In this document: piece after piece, positions 53,506 through 62,789 of the stretch
Position numbering within the stretch: position 1 is the first letter of the stretch
Layout of the letters: each line of letters opens with the position of its first letter
Assembly (NCBI GenBank): GCA_000818095.1
Contig: CP009416.1
Location: 1,348,501-1,412,500 of the forward strand
From: Jeotgalibacillus malaysiensis
GTDB taxonomy: Bacteria; Bacillota; Bacilli; Bacillales; Jeotgalibacillaceae
Length of the DNA: 64,000 nucleotides
Reading direction: 5' to 3'
Position numbers and translations under genes: made by a program
Notes under the pieces: generated by a model
Told to the model about the DNA's origin: nothing
The model's input: the letters and a program-made list of their open reading frames with translations, nothing else
The model's database searches: none

Positions 53506-55260
53506 ATGGATGTTTTTAAGAAGTTAAAAGAATTTTACTGGCCTCATAAACGTCACTTTATATTATCGATTATTTTCTTATTTGTGATGACGCTGATTAC
53601 AATTGTTTATCCGATTATTTTGCAGATTACAATTGATGATGTGGTAGGAGAGGGCAGATATAATTTGATTCCGTATCTTGCATTCGGCTTTATCGGCATT
53701 ATGGCTGTTAAAGGAATAGCCACTTTCATATCACAGTACAACGGTGACCTGTTTGGTATTATTGCTGTGTATGATCTGCGTGAAAGATTATATGATAAGC
53801 TGCAGAGCCTGCCATTTCAGTATTACGATAATGCGAAAACCGGTGACATTATGTCACGTCTGACTGCAGATGTAGAAGGGTTCCGCTTCTTTTTATCATT
53901 CGGGTTTGCTGAATTGATCAGACTTGTACTGCTGCTTGTCGTTACGACTGGCGTTATGCTTTATTATTCAGTACCGCTGACAATCGTTACGATGCTGTCG
54001 ATTCCGTTTCTAGCAGTGGCAGTATATAAGTTCGATAAAAAAGTTCACCCGGCTTTCCGTGGTGTAAGAAAGTCTTTTGGAAAGCTGAATACAAACGTTC
54101 AGGAAAATATCAGTGGGATTAATACAGTAAAGTCATTATCGAGAGAAGAACATCAGATCGATAAGTTCAACAGCTCCAATCAGGATTATAAAGAAAAGTA
54201 CTTATTCACATCCGATGTATGGGCAAAATATTTCCCGCTCATGGAATTCCTCGGAAACGTCAGTGTAATCATGCTGCTTGGGTACGGTGGATACCTGGTG
54301 GTCAATGGGAACTTGACTGCTGGTGAATTAACAGCGTTCTACAGTCTGGTAGGCTTCATCATCTGGCCAATTATGAACCTTGGATTTACGATCAATCAGT
54401 TCTCACAGTCAAAAGCTTCAGGAGAACGTCTGCTTGAAATTTTAGAAGCTGAAGAAACGATTAAAGAAAAGCCTGATGCAATTGAACTTACACGTTCAAA
54501 AGGAGAAGTGGAGTTTAAAAACGTTTCTTTAAACTATACGGCTGATGATGAAAAAGCTATAAACAATGTATCATTCAAAGTTTCAGGCGGAAAAACAATC
54601 GGGTTGATCGGTGCTACCGGATCAGGAAAGACGAGTATCACGCAGCTGATGACCCGCTTTTATGAACCAACAGAAGGATCAGTGCTGATTGATGGAAAAG
54701 AAGTCAGTGACTATACCATCAGATCCCTTCGTAAAAATGTCGGCTTCGTGCTGCAGGAATCCTTCCTGTTTTCTTCAACAATTAAAGCTAACATTGCTTT
54801 TGGGAAGCCTGAGGCGACAATGGAAGAGATCATAGATGCTGCTAAAAAAGCTGAAGCGCACGATTTTATTATGGAGATGCCGGACGGCTACGATACAATG
54901 CTTGGTGAAAGAGGGCTTGGTTTATCAGGGGGACAAAAGCAGAGAATTGCAATTGCACGTGCGATCTGTCTTGATCCGAGTATATTGATCTTAGACGATG
55001 CGACAAGTGCTGTAGATATGCAGACAGAGTTCAATATTCAAAAAGCACTAAAAGAGGTAATGAAAGGACGTACAACCTTTATTATTGCTCACCGGATTTC
55101 ATCATTAAAACATGCAGATGAAATTTTTGTTTTTGATAACGGAGAAATTACACATAGAGGCACCCATGATGAACTGATTCATCTTGAGGGGCAGTATAAG
55201 AGAATTTATGACATTCAGTACAAGGATCAAAAATCACTTTCTGCGACTGGAACGAGGTGA
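53506..55260 (+). CDS. yknU: Heterodimeric ABC exporter, degenerate-site half (YknU-like)
   Basis: The protein has 584 residues: six membrane helices (about 1-310), then a nucleotide-binding domain with Walker A GATGSGKT (369-376), signature LSGGQ (473-477) and Walker B ILILDD, where D498 replaces the catalytic Glu. Its partner carries the Glu, so the two form one active and one inactive ATP site. The lengths 584/604 match B. subtilis YknU/YknV. The BmrC/BmrD pair has the same plan and exports drugs. GGAGGG precedes the ATG. Confidence 0.9.
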   Translation: MDVFKKLKEFYWPHKRHFILSIIFLFVMTLITIVYPIILQITIDDVVGEGRYNLIPYLAFGFIGIMAVKGIATFISQYNGDLFGIIAVYDLRERLYDKLQSLPFQYYDNAKTGDIMSRLTADVEGFRFFLSFGFAELIRLVLLLVVTTGVMLYYSVPLTIVTMLSIPFLAVAVYKFDKKVHPAFRGVRKSFGKLNTNVQENISGINTVKSLSREEHQIDKFNSSNQDYKEKYLFTSDVWAKYFPLMEFLGNVSVIMLLGYGGYLVVNGNLTAGELTAFYSLVGFIIWPIMNLGFTINQFSQSKASGERLLEILEAEETIKEKPDAIELTRSKGEVEFKNVSLNYTADDEKAINNVSFKVSGGKTIGLIGATGSGKTSITQLMTRFYEPTEGSVLIDGKEVSDYTIRSLRKNVGFVLQESFLFSSTIKANIAFGKPEATMEEIIDAAKKAEAHDFIMEMPDGYDTMLGERGLGLSGGQKQRIAIARAICLDPSILILDDATSAVDMQTEFNIQKALKEVMKGRTTFIIAHRISSLKHADEIFVFDNGEITHRGTHDELIHLEGQYKRIYDIQYKDQKSLSATGTR

Positions 55261-55264
55261 CAAT

Positions 55265-57079
55265 ATGAGCAGTGATCAACGGATACAAAACAGATTTAAA
55301 TATTCAACAGACCAGGTAATTGAAAAGCCGTTCAACTGGCTTCAGCTCTGGAGACTTCTCAGATACCTCAAACCCTATTCAAAAAAGCTGCTGCCGCTAT
55401 CTATCATAATGGTACTTGTAACAACAGCGGTCAGACTTATTATTCCGATTTTAATCGGGATGTATGTCATCGATGAAGCGATTGCCGGAAGAGATGGCGA
55501 TCTGCTCATGCAGCTGGTAGGTGTCATTGCTGGACTTTATATCATTAATTACATCGCCAATGTATTCAGAATCAAATGGATGAATATTTTAGGTCAAAGT
55601 GTCATTTATGATTTGCGGAAGCATTTATTTACTCACGTACAATGGCTCAGTAACCGCTTCTTTGACCAAAGATCAGCAGGATCAATTCTGGTAAGAATTA
55701 TGAACGATATTAATTCGCTTCAGGAATTGTTTACAAATGGTGTCATCAATTTATTGATGGATATTCTCATGCTGATCGGTATTTTTATTGTATTATTCAC
55801 AATCAGTCCGGAGCTCGCAATGGCGGTAATGATTGTTCTTCCGGCCATGTTCTTTATTTCAACAAAACTGCGCAAAAAAATCAGAAGATCGTGGCAGACT
55901 GTGCGTCTGAAGCAATCAAAGCTTAACTCTCATTTAAATGAAAGTCTGCAGGGTATGAGAATTACTCAATCATTCACTCAGGAAAAAGAAAACGCGCAAT
56001 ATTTCGAAGGTGTGAATCACGAAACTTTTGAAAGCTGGAGAGATGCAACGAAAAAGAATGCGACATTCAGACCGCTCGTTGAGATGACAAATGCTGTTGG
56101 GTCAGCTATTTTGATCTGGTACGGAGCATCATTGATTCAAAGTGGAAGCTTGCAGATCGGTGAATTCGTAACATTTGCATTTTTAATCGGTATGTTCTGG
56201 GAGCCGATTTCAAGACTGGGTATGGTATACAATCAGCTTCTGATGGGAATGGCTTCATCAGAGAGAATATTTGAATTCCTGGATGAACAGCCAAACGTTG
56301 CAGAAAAGAAAGATCCGATTGAGCTCGATAAAATTAAAGGGGACGTTGAATTCAATCAGGTTGACTTTGCCTACTCAGGAGACAGAAAAGCATTGAATGG
56401 AATCGACATTCATATTAAAGCCGGAGAAACGATTGCACTGGTCGGTCATACCGGATCTGGTAAGACAACCATTGCGAACATGGTGACTCGCTTTTATGAT
56501 CCGACTGCCGGCTCAATTAATATGGATGGACATGACCTGAGGGACGTATCGCTTCGCAGCCTGCGCTCACAGATCTCCATTGTCCTTCAGGATACTTTTA
56601 TTTTCTCAGGTACAATCAAAGACAATATCCGTTTTGGATTCCCGCATGCAACAGATGAACAGCTGATTGACGCAGCAAAAGCAGTTGGTGCCCATCAGTT
56701 TATTGAGAAGCTGCCTAAAGGATATGATACGGAAGTTGAAGAAAGAGGAAATATTCTGTCGGTCGGTGAACGTCAGCTGATTTCATTTGCAAGAGCATTG
56801 CTTGCAGATCCGCGAATTATTATTTTAGACGAAGCGACTGCTTCAATTGATACAGAAACAGAGGTTGTCATTCAAAAAGCACTTGCAACCCTTTTAAAAG
56901 GAAGAACAGCTATTATTATCGCACACAGACTCTCCACAATTCGTGATGCAGACAGAATTTACGTGCTTGATCACGGGAATTTGATGGAGAGTGGTAACCA
57001 TGATGAGTTGATGAAGCATAAAGGGATCTATCAGGGTCTTGTGCATTCACAGTTCACAATGCAGCAGAATACAGGTTGA
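55265..57079 (+). CDS. yknV: Heterodimeric ABC exporter, catalytic half (YknV-like)
   Basis: The protein is about 604 residues. The membrane domain (about 30-325) is followed by a nucleotide-binding domain with Walker A GHTGSGKT (394-401), altered signature LSVGE (499-503) and intact Walker B with E523 (IIILDEATASID). The altered signature faces the degenerate Walker B of YknU. Both defects therefore fall in the same composite site. ATG 55265 has GAGGTGA upstream, 4 nt after the yknU stop. An in-frame ATG at 55184 lies within yknU. Confidence 0.9.
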   Translation: MSSDQRIQNRFKYSTDQVIEKPFNWLQLWRLLRYLKPYSKKLLPLSIIMVLVTTAVRLIIPILIGMYVIDEAIAGRDGDLLMQLVGVIAGLYIINYIANVFRIKWMNILGQSVIYDLRKHLFTHVQWLSNRFFDQRSAGSILVRIMNDINSLQELFTNGVINLLMDILMLIGIFIVLFTISPELAMAVMIVLPAMFFISTKLRKKIRRSWQTVRLKQSKLNSHLNESLQGMRITQSFTQEKENAQYFEGVNHETFESWRDATKKNATFRPLVEMTNAVGSAILIWYGASLIQSGSLQIGEFVTFAFLIGMFWEPISRLGMVYNQLLMGMASSERIFEFLDEQPNVAEKKDPIELDKIKGDVEFNQVDFAYSGDRKALNGIDIHIKAGETIALVGHTGSGKTTIANMVTRFYDPTAGSINMDGHDLRDVSLRSLRSQISIVLQDTFIFSGTIKDNIRFGFPHATDEQLIDAAKAVGAHQFIEKLPKGYDTEVEERGNILSVGERQLISFARALLADPRIIILDEATASIDTETEVVIQKALATLLKGRTAIIIAHRLSTIRDADRIYVLDHGNLMESGNHDELMKHKGIYQGLVHSQFTMQQNTG

Positions 57080-57082
57080 TTT

Positions 57083-57113
57083 AAAAGCTGACCAGCAATG
57101 GTCAGCTTTTTTT
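57083..57113 (+). terminator. Terminator of the yknUV operon
   Basis: AAAAGCTGACC pairs with GGTCAGCTTTT around AGCAAT, followed by T. Confidence 0.92.
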
Positions 57114-57165
57114 GACTATATTTTGAACAACATATTACGGTGGTGTGAATCTTAAGCATTCAGAA

Positions 57166-57223
57166 TTGAAATCATGGATGTAGGCAGATATACTAAATAT
57201 AAACCTTGTGAAGGATGTCACAA
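57166..57223 (+). promoter_or_regulatory. cydAB promoter with Rex operator
   Basis: TTGAAA (57166-57171) and TATACT (57189-57194) are 17 nt apart. TTGTGAAGGATGTCACAA (57206-57223), next to the predicted start point, matches the Rex consensus TTGTGAA-N4-TTCACAA at all but one base. A high NADH/NAD ratio, as under oxygen limitation, should release Rex. The remaining leader runs about 100 nt, with a partly similar TTGTTCATGTTCAACA at 57226-57241. Confidence 0.9.
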
Positions 57224-57327
57224 ATTGTTCATGTTCAACATATCACATACACAGTTATTGTTGTAAAAGGTTTGAGAAACAGTGGTATAGTAAATTTATT
57301 AGTATGAAGTTTTTTAGGAGGGGAATC

Positions 57328-58674
57328 ATGTTGGAATTAGATGGCGTTACGCTCAGTAGGCTATTAACAGCTACTACCCTTATATTCCATGTTATTTTTG
57401 CCACCATTGGTGTTGGGATTCCAGTAATGATTGCAATAGCCGAATTCATGGGTATTAAGAAAAAAGACCCTCACTACCTGATCCTTGCCAGACGTTGGGC
57501 AAGAGGGTTCACAATTACGGTAGCGGTTGGGGTTGTAACCGGTACGGCAATTGGTCTTCAGCTTTCATTGTTATGGCCTAGTTTTATGCAGGTTGCCGGT
57601 CAGGTTATAGCACTGCCTCTATTCATGGAAACATTTGCATTCTTTTTTGAAGCGATTTTCCTAGGGATCTACTTATATACGTGGGACAGATTTAAAAACC
57701 GCTGGCTGCACTGGCTGCTGAATATTCCGATTGTAATCGGTGCAACATTATCAGCATTCTTTATCACAACGGTAAACGCCTTTATGAATACACCACAGGG
57801 CTTTGATATTATTGATGGAGAAACAGTGAATATCAGCCCGCTTGCGGCGATGTTTAACCCGGCGACACCTACAAAGGTATTTCACGTTATTACTTCAGCC
57901 TATATGACATCAGCATTAATTCTTGCTGCAATCACTGCTTTTATCATTTTAATGAAAAAAGGAACGGATTATCATAAGAAAGCACTTCGTCTTACAATGG
58001 TTGCCGGACTGATTTTCGCAGCAGGAACTGCACTTGCAGGGGACTTGTCAGCAAAATTCCTTGCAAAGGAACAGCCTGAAAAGCTGGCTGCTGCAGAATG
58101 GCACTTTGAAACAGAATCAAATGCGGATCTCATATTATTCGGTACCATAGATGAAAATAATGAAATCAGTAATGAAATCCGGATACCGGGTATGCTAAGC
58201 TTCCTGGCAGGTAATTCATTTGATACAGAAGTAATTGGTCTGAATGAGTTTCCTGAAGAGGAGAGACCACCGCTTTGGGTTCACTATATGTTTGATATGA
58301 TGGTGGGTATCGGAATGTACTCATTATTCATTGCCGGACTGTTCGTCATGTTTATGTTCATCAAACGCTTTAACGAGTGGAACAAGCTGCTACTGATGGG
58401 TATCGTGGCAAGTGGACCGCTTGCAATGATGGCAATTGAATTCGGCTGGATCTATGCTGAAGTCGGCAGACAGCCTTGGATTTTAAGAGGAATTATGACA
58501 GTGGATGAAGCTGCTACCACATCAAGCTCTGTTGGTATTGCATTTGGTCTTTTCCTTGCTCTGTATGCAGTACTTGGATTCTTCTGTGTGAAAGTGCTTC
58601 TTAGAATGTTTAAGAACAGACCACCTGAAGCAGAGCTTGAGAAACGCTTCCCTGGAGGCACACTGGACAGTTAA
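57328..58674 (+). CDS. cydA: Cytochrome bd quinol oxidase subunit I (CydA/YthA-like)
   Basis: The protein is about 448 residues and nine membrane helices. An axial haem His is in TLIFHVIFATIG (H21), the ETFAFFFEAIFLGIYLY helix is present, and the quinol-loop end GRQPWILRG is conserved. It has the short Q-loop, as in B. subtilis YthA and cyanide-insensitive oxidases. It oxidises menaquinol and reduces oxygen to water. ATG 57328 has AGGAGGGG upstream. The ATG-less longer frame begins inside the Rex box and is excluded. Confidence 0.94.
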   Translation: MLELDGVTLSRLLTATTLIFHVIFATIGVGIPVMIAIAEFMGIKKKDPHYLILARRWARGFTITVAVGVVTGTAIGLQLSLLWPSFMQVAGQVIALPLFMETFAFFFEAIFLGIYLYTWDRFKNRWLHWLLNIPIVIGATLSAFFITTVNAFMNTPQGFDIIDGETVNISPLAAMFNPATPTKVFHVITSAYMTSALILAAITAFIILMKKGTDYHKKALRLTMVAGLIFAAGTALAGDLSAKFLAKEQPEKLAAAEWHFETESNADLILFGTIDENNEISNEIRIPGMLSFLAGNSFDTEVIGLNEFPEEERPPLWVHYMFDMMVGIGMYSLFIAGLFVMFMFIKRFNEWNKLLLMGIVASGPLAMMAIEFGWIYAEVGRQPWILRGIMTVDEAATTSSSVGIAFGLFLALYAVLGFFCVKVLLRMFKNRPPEAELEKRFPGGTLDS

Positions 58675-58688
58675 TGTGAAGAGCACAA

Positions 58689-58716
58689 GCAGTAGGCGGG
58701 GGATGCCCCGTCTGCT
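58689..58716 (+). other. Intercistronic hairpin between cydA and cydB
   Basis: AGCAGTAGGCGGGG can fold on CCCCGTCTGCT with small mismatches. It has no T-run, so it is more likely to affect mRNA stability or the subunit ratio than to terminate. Confidence 0.45.
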
Positions 58717-58770
58717 GATCCATTTCTTATACTTAACTTAGAAAAAAGCCAAAGGGAAGGAGTTACTTAA

Positions 58771-59784
58771 ATGAGTTTAGAAGTATTGGGAATTACGGTA
58801 TTGTGGTTATTCCTTTATGGGTATTTAATTGTTGCGTCTATTGACTTTGGCGCCGGATTCTTTGCTTATTATGCAAGGGTGTCAAAAAGAGAACATATTA
58901 TGAGTAAACTGATCAGCAGATATCTTTCACCTGTCTGGGAAGTAACAAACGTATTCTTCGTTTTCTTCTTTGTTGGACTGGTAGGGTTCTTCCCGGATAC
59001 TGCTTATTATTATGGAACCGCACTGCTGCTGCCAGGGTCAGTTGCAATTATACTGATCGCAATCAGAGGTTCATTTTATGCATTCGGTAATTACGGATCA
59101 AAAGACAGTACGCTGTATTTATTCCTTTACGGAGCCACGGGACTTCTGATTCCGGCTGCATTATCAACCGCGCTGACGATTTCTGAAGGCGGTTATTTAA
59201 CAGAGGATGAAAATGGTGTTACTTTTCTTGCCGGAGAGTTATTTACAAGTCCTTATTCATGGAGTGTAGTATTACTTGCAATTGTGTCTGTTCTATTTAT
59301 CAGCGCAAGCTTTTTGACTTATTACGCTGACAGGGCAGAAGATACGGAATCACGCGAGATTATGAGAAAATTTGCGCTGTGGTGGAGTGCACCAACAATC
59401 GGAGCGAGTCTTTTAGTATTTGCAGGCCTCAGGTCTCATAACAGCGAGCACTTCGGTAGAGCAATCGATCTCTGGTGGATGTTTGGTCTGTCACTCGTAT
59501 TTTTCCTGATTGCTGTCTTTTTAATTCAGCAGAAGAAGAAATATGGAACAGCCTTTTTAATGGTAATGCTTCAATTCTTCTTTGCATTTTTCGGTTACGG
59601 AGCTTCACACCTTCCTTACATTCTATACCCTTATATTACGATTGAAGGTAGTGTGGTAAATGAAACGATGGGTACAGCACTTGTTACAGTCTTCATTCTT
59701 GGCTTGTGCTTACTGATTCCATCACTCTATTTGCTGATGAGACTATTCCTGTTTGATGCAGATTATGTAAAAGGGAAAAAATAA
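58771..59784 (+). CDS. cydB: Cytochrome bd quinol oxidase subunit II (CydB/YthB-like)
   Basis: The protein has 337 residues and eight membrane helices. The N-terminal FLYGYLIVASIDFGAGFFAYY includes the conserved Asp-Phe-Gly segment, and WEVTNVFFVFFFVGLVGFFP is the second signature. It supports haem binding in CydA. GGAAGGAG precedes the ATG. It follows cydA in the same operon. No cydC/cydD assembly ABC genes are nearby, although yknUV upstream are ABC exporters of another kind. Confidence 0.93.
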   Translation: MSLEVLGITVLWLFLYGYLIVASIDFGAGFFAYYARVSKREHIMSKLISRYLSPVWEVTNVFFVFFFVGLVGFFPDTAYYYGTALLLPGSVAIILIAIRGSFYAFGNYGSKDSTLYLFLYGATGLLIPAALSTALTISEGGYLTEDENGVTFLAGELFTSPYSWSVVLLAIVSVLFISASFLTYYADRAEDTESREIMRKFALWWSAPTIGASLLVFAGLRSHNSEHFGRAIDLWWMFGLSLVFFLIAVFLIQQKKKYGTAFLMVMLQFFFAFFGYGASHLPYILYPYITIEGSVVNETMGTALVTVFILGLCLLIPSLYLLMRLFLFDADYVKGKK

Positions 59785-59847
59785 GCTCATTCTCCGGAAT
59801 TTCCTGTGCTAAAATGGAAGTAAGGACATGATAGTGGGGGAAAAATC

Positions 59848-60507
59848 GTGAAAAAAGAATTTGTTGTAATTGGACTTGGCCGTTTCGGCGGCAGTATCGT
59901 CCGCGAACTGGTTGAGCAGGGAATGGAAGTAATGGCGATTGATAAGTTTGAAGATAAAGTGGATGAATTTTCAACGATCGCTACACATGCAGTAATGGCT
60001 GATTCTACTGATGAAGCAGCACTCCGCAGCTTAGGTATCAGAAACTTTGACCATGTGATTGTTGCGATCGGTGATGATATACAGGCAAGTATTCTGACAA
60101 CGCTTATGCTGAAGGAAATTGGTGTGAAAAAGATCACAGTAAAAGCACAAAATGACTACCATGAAAAAGTATTAGAACGAATTGGGGCAGATAAAGTCGT
60201 TCACCCTGAGCGTGATATGGGAAAACGGATCGCCCACAATATTGTTTCAAATAACGTGCTTGATTATCTGGAGTTATCTGATGAACACTCAATTGTGGAA
60301 ATTGCAGCGAATAATGTGCTGATCGGTAATTCAATTATTGAGCTTGATATCCGTGCTAAATACGGTATTAATATTGTAGCGATCAAAAGAGGGGATGATA
60401 TTATTGTATCACCTCAGGCAAACGACGTTATCCGCAAAGGTGACGTGTTGATTGTCATTGGAGCGGATAATGATATTAACCGTTTTGAGAAGCGTGTGAT
60501 GCAGTAA
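59848..60507 (+). CDS. ktrC: Potassium channel gating subunit KtrC
   Basis: The protein has 219 residues. An RCK_N Rossmann domain with GLGRFGGSIVREL (9-21) binds ATP/ADP, and a C-terminal RCK_C domain (about 140-219) is where c-di-AMP binds and closes the channel in this family. It forms an octameric ring under KtrD, whose gene is at 9496. It starts at GTG 59848 with a GGGGG site. In B. subtilis ktrC (ykqB) also lies near rnjA. Confidence 0.94.
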   Translation: MKKEFVVIGLGRFGGSIVRELVEQGMEVMAIDKFEDKVDEFSTIATHAVMADSTDEAALRSLGIRNFDHVIVAIGDDIQASILTTLMLKEIGVKKITVKAQNDYHEKVLERIGADKVVHPERDMGKRIAHNIVSNNVLDYLELSDEHSIVEIAANNVLIGNSIIELDIRAKYGINIVAIKRGDDIIVSPQANDVIRKGDVLIVIGADNDINRFEKRVMQ

Positions 60508-60510
60508 AAT

Positions 60511-60545
60511 CAGGGGTGGGACAATTAATTTGTCTCACCCTTTTA
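60511..60545 (+). terminator. Terminator of ktrC
   Basis: GGGTGGGACAA pairs with TTGTCTCACCC (one G-U pair), followed by T4. Confidence 0.8.
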
Positions 60546-60606
60546 CAATTCCGCTGCGTTTCACTTATATCACAATTACAAATAGTGATTAAACATTTAA
60601 TGCACT

Positions 60607-60640
60607 AAAAAGAGCCTGAGATATATCTCAGGCTCTTTTT
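60607..60640. terminator. Terminator of rpoY-rnjA
   Basis: This is a perfect palindrome: AAAAAGAGCCTGAGAT pairs with ATCTCAGGCTCTTTTT around AT. It lies just past the minus-strand rnjA stop. Confidence 0.9.
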
Positions 60641-60645
60641 CATCA

Positions 60646-62313
60646 TCACACTTCCATAATAATTGGTAAGATCATTGGACGACGTTTAGTCTTTTCGTAT
60701 AAGAAAGGCTCTAGTGTATCGGTAATTTCATTTTTAATTTCTGACCACTGGCTTGTCTTATTCGCAAGCACTTTATTTAAATGCTTATAAAGAAGGTGCT
60801 GTGCCTGATTAATCAATTCGCCGGACTCTCTCATATAGACAAATCCGCGTGAGATTAAATCAGGTCCTGAAGCAATTTTATGATCATTCAGGTTTAAACT
60901 CACTACAACAACCACAAGGCCTTCTTCAGATAAAATGCGACGGTCTCTTAATACAATGTTTCCGATATCACCGATTCCGCTGCCATCGATATACACATTA
61001 CCTGAAGGGATTTTTCCTGCAACAGATGCTTCGTTACTGCCAAGTGCCAGTACATCACCATTTTCCATCAGGAAGCAGTTTTCTTCCGGTACACCGCAAT
61101 CAACTGCGAGGCTAGCGTGCATCTTTTGCATTCTGTACTCACCGTGGATCGGCATGAAGAATTTCGGCTTGATCAGACGGAGCATGAGTTTCTGCTCTTC
61201 CTGTGAACCGTGACCGGATGTATGGATATTGTTAAGTGATCCATGAATGACATTTGCACCAGCGCGGTAAAGCAGGTTAATTGTACGGTTTACGCTGATC
61301 GTGTTACCCGGAATTGGTGAAGATGAGAATACAACAGTATCTCCCGGAATAATCTGGATCTGGCGGTGGGTACCATTAGCAATTCTTGAAAGGGCGGCCA
61401 TTGGTTCGCCCTGGCTTCCTGTACATAAAATAACGACTTTATCTGCAGGCATTCTGTTCAGTGTATGTGCATCAATAAACGTATCTTTCGGTGCATTAAT
61501 ATAACCGAGTTCGTGACCGATATTAATTGCATTATCCATACTGCGTCCAAATACAGCTACTTTGCGACCGTACTTAACAGCTGATTCTACAACCTGCTGT
61601 AAGCGATAAATATTTGATGCGAAAGTTGCGAAAATAATACGTCCATTTACAGTCTGGAAGATATCATCAATACTTTCACCGACTTTTCGTTCTGAAAGTG
61701 TAAAATTCGGAACTTCACTGTTTGTACTGTCTGATAATAGAGCAAGAACGCCCTCTTTACCGATCTCAGCCATTTTCGTCAGGTTTGCAGGGTCTCCAAC
61801 CGGCGTGAAATCAAATTTGAAATCTCCTGTATGCACGATATTGCCAGGTGGTGTTTTAACAACTACACCAAAAGAATCGGGAATACTGTGGGTTGTGCGG
61901 AAAAAGCTTACCGCTGTTTTACGGAATTTAATCACATCATCTTCATCGATAGGGTGAAGACGTGTAGATCTTAAAAGACCATGTTCTTCAAGCTTGTTCT
62001 TTAAAAGTCCAAGCGCAAGCTTTCCGCCGTATACAGGAACATTTACCTGTCGGAGTAAATAAGGTATTCCGCCGATGTGATCTTCATGGCCGTGAGTAAT
62101 AAAAAGGCCTTTGATCTTATCAATATTTTTTTCTAAGTAAGTGTAGTCTGGAATAACATAATCAATTCCAAGAAGTTCATCTTCAGGAAATTTGATACCG
62201 GCATCGATCAGAATAATTTCATCCTGAAATTGTACGCCGTATGTGTTCTTTCCGATTTCTCCAAGACCACCGAGGGCAAACACAGCAGTCTGGTCATTTT
62301 TAACAAATTTCAT
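60646..62313 (-). CDS. rnjA: Ribonuclease J1
   Basis: The protein has 555 residues, the usual length. The metallo-beta-lactamase motif [10 protein letters not shown] (H74, H76, D78, H79), the beta-CASP domain ([15 protein letters not shown]), the HGEYRM motif, and the C-terminal dimerisation domain are visible. It is a 5'-3' exonuclease and endonuclease that matures 16S rRNA and decays mRNA. It begins 3 nt after rpoY with no strong ribosome site, so translation is probably coupled. Confidence 0.97.
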   Translation of the reverse strand: MKFVKNDQTAVFALGGLGEIGKNTYGVQFQDEIILIDAGIKFPEDELLGIDYVIPDYTYLEKNIDKIKGLFITHGHEDHIGGIPYLLRQVNVPVYGGKLALGLLKNKLEEHGLLRSTRLHPIDEDDVIKFRKTAVSFFRTTHSIPDSFGVVVKTPPGNIVHTGDFKFDFTPVGDPANLTKMAEIGKEGVLALLSDSTNSEVPNFTLSERKVGESIDDIFQTVNGRIIFATFASNIYRLQQVVESAVKYGRKVAVFGRSMDNAINIGHELGYINAPKDTFIDAHTLNRMPADKVVILCTGSQGEPMAALSRIANGTHRQIQIIPGDTVVFSSSPIPGNTISVNRTINLLYRAGANVIHGSLNNIHTSGHGSQEEQKLMLRLIKPKFFMPIHGEYRMQKMHASLAVDCGVPEENCFLMENGDVLALGSNEASVAGKIPSGNVYIDGSGIGDIGNIVLRDRRILSEEGLVVVVVSLNLNDHKIASGPDLISRGFVYMRESGELINQAQHLLYKHLNKVLANKTSQWSEIKNEITDTLEPFLYEKTKRRPMILPIIMEV

Positions 62314-62316
62314 CTA

Positions 62317-62526
62317 TTACAGCTGTTCCAGTTTGTAATTTTGATGATTTTGTTCGTACTCTAAATATTTGCCCTCTAGCTTTTGTACAAACTCAATATT
62401 GTAGCCATGTCCGCTGAGCTTTTTACGTACTTCTTCTTCCGTCTCAGACTCAATATACATCGCCTTCGTTTTTTCTCTCACTGGTACCTCTGAAGCAATT
62501 TCCTGGTAATAAACCTTAAAAATCAT
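62317..62526 (-). CDS. rpoY: RNA polymerase epsilon subunit
   Basis: The protein has 69 residues. [20 protein letters not shown] and the helix-strand pattern [21 protein letters not shown] match RpoY (YkzG), a small core RNA polymerase subunit of Firmicutes, always placed before rnjA. GGAGAGA precedes the ATG. A terminator-like hairpin lies in its leader. Confidence 0.95.
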   Translation of the reverse strand: MIFKVYYQEIASEVPVREKTKAMYIESETEEEVRKKLSGHGYNIEFVQKLEGKYLEYEQNHQNYKLEQL

Positions 62527-62552
62527 GTGTATCTCTCCTTCATATAATTACT

Positions 62553-62577
62553 AAAAAAGCGCATTCTTTGCGCTTTA
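62553..62577 (-). terminator. Terminator-like hairpin in the rpoY-rnjA leader
   Basis: On the minus strand AAAGCGC pairs with GCGCTTT around AAAGAAT, then T follows, ending about 27 nt before the rpoY start. It could end upstream read-through or attenuate rpoY-rnjA. Confidence 0.65.
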
Positions 62578-62672
62578 ATTATCATGTTCAACAATTTAAA
62601 AATCTTACTTCATTTTATAGGGTGTAAATATGTCAGTAATATTCTGTACGCTTTACCCCGAACATAAAGAAC

Positions 62673-62695
62673 AGCCCTCCTGATGATGAAGGGCT
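62673..62695 (-). terminator. Weak terminator hairpin after the 23-residue gene
   Basis: On the minus strand AGCCCT pairs with AGGGCT around TCATCATCAGG, followed by GTTCTTT. Confidence 0.5.
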
Positions 62696-62704
62696 TACAG
62701 GGGC

Positions 62705-62776
62705 TCAGGCAATCATCTTTTTACGCAACATGTCTCTCCACTGTCGTGCAAGCTTTTTCTTAAGCTTCTTCAACAT
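62705..62776 (-). CDS. Very small basic peptide gene, 23 residues
   Basis: An ATG with GGAG 9 nt upstream opens a 24-codon frame ending in TGA. The peptide begins MLKKLKKKLARQ, has a central Trp (W13), and contains ten Lys/Arg and only one Asp among 23 residues. It would form an amphipathic helix. It has its own promoter and operator-like palindrome upstream, and a hairpin downstream. I do not recognise it. Fur-regulated small basic proteins (Fbp-type RNA chaperone partners) or a membrane-active peptide are possibilities, not assignments. It fills most of the 339-base stretch between def and rpoY. Confidence 0.6.
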   Translation of the reverse strand: MLKKLKKKLARQWRDMLRKKMIA

Positions 62777-62789
62777 CGCGGATCACTCC

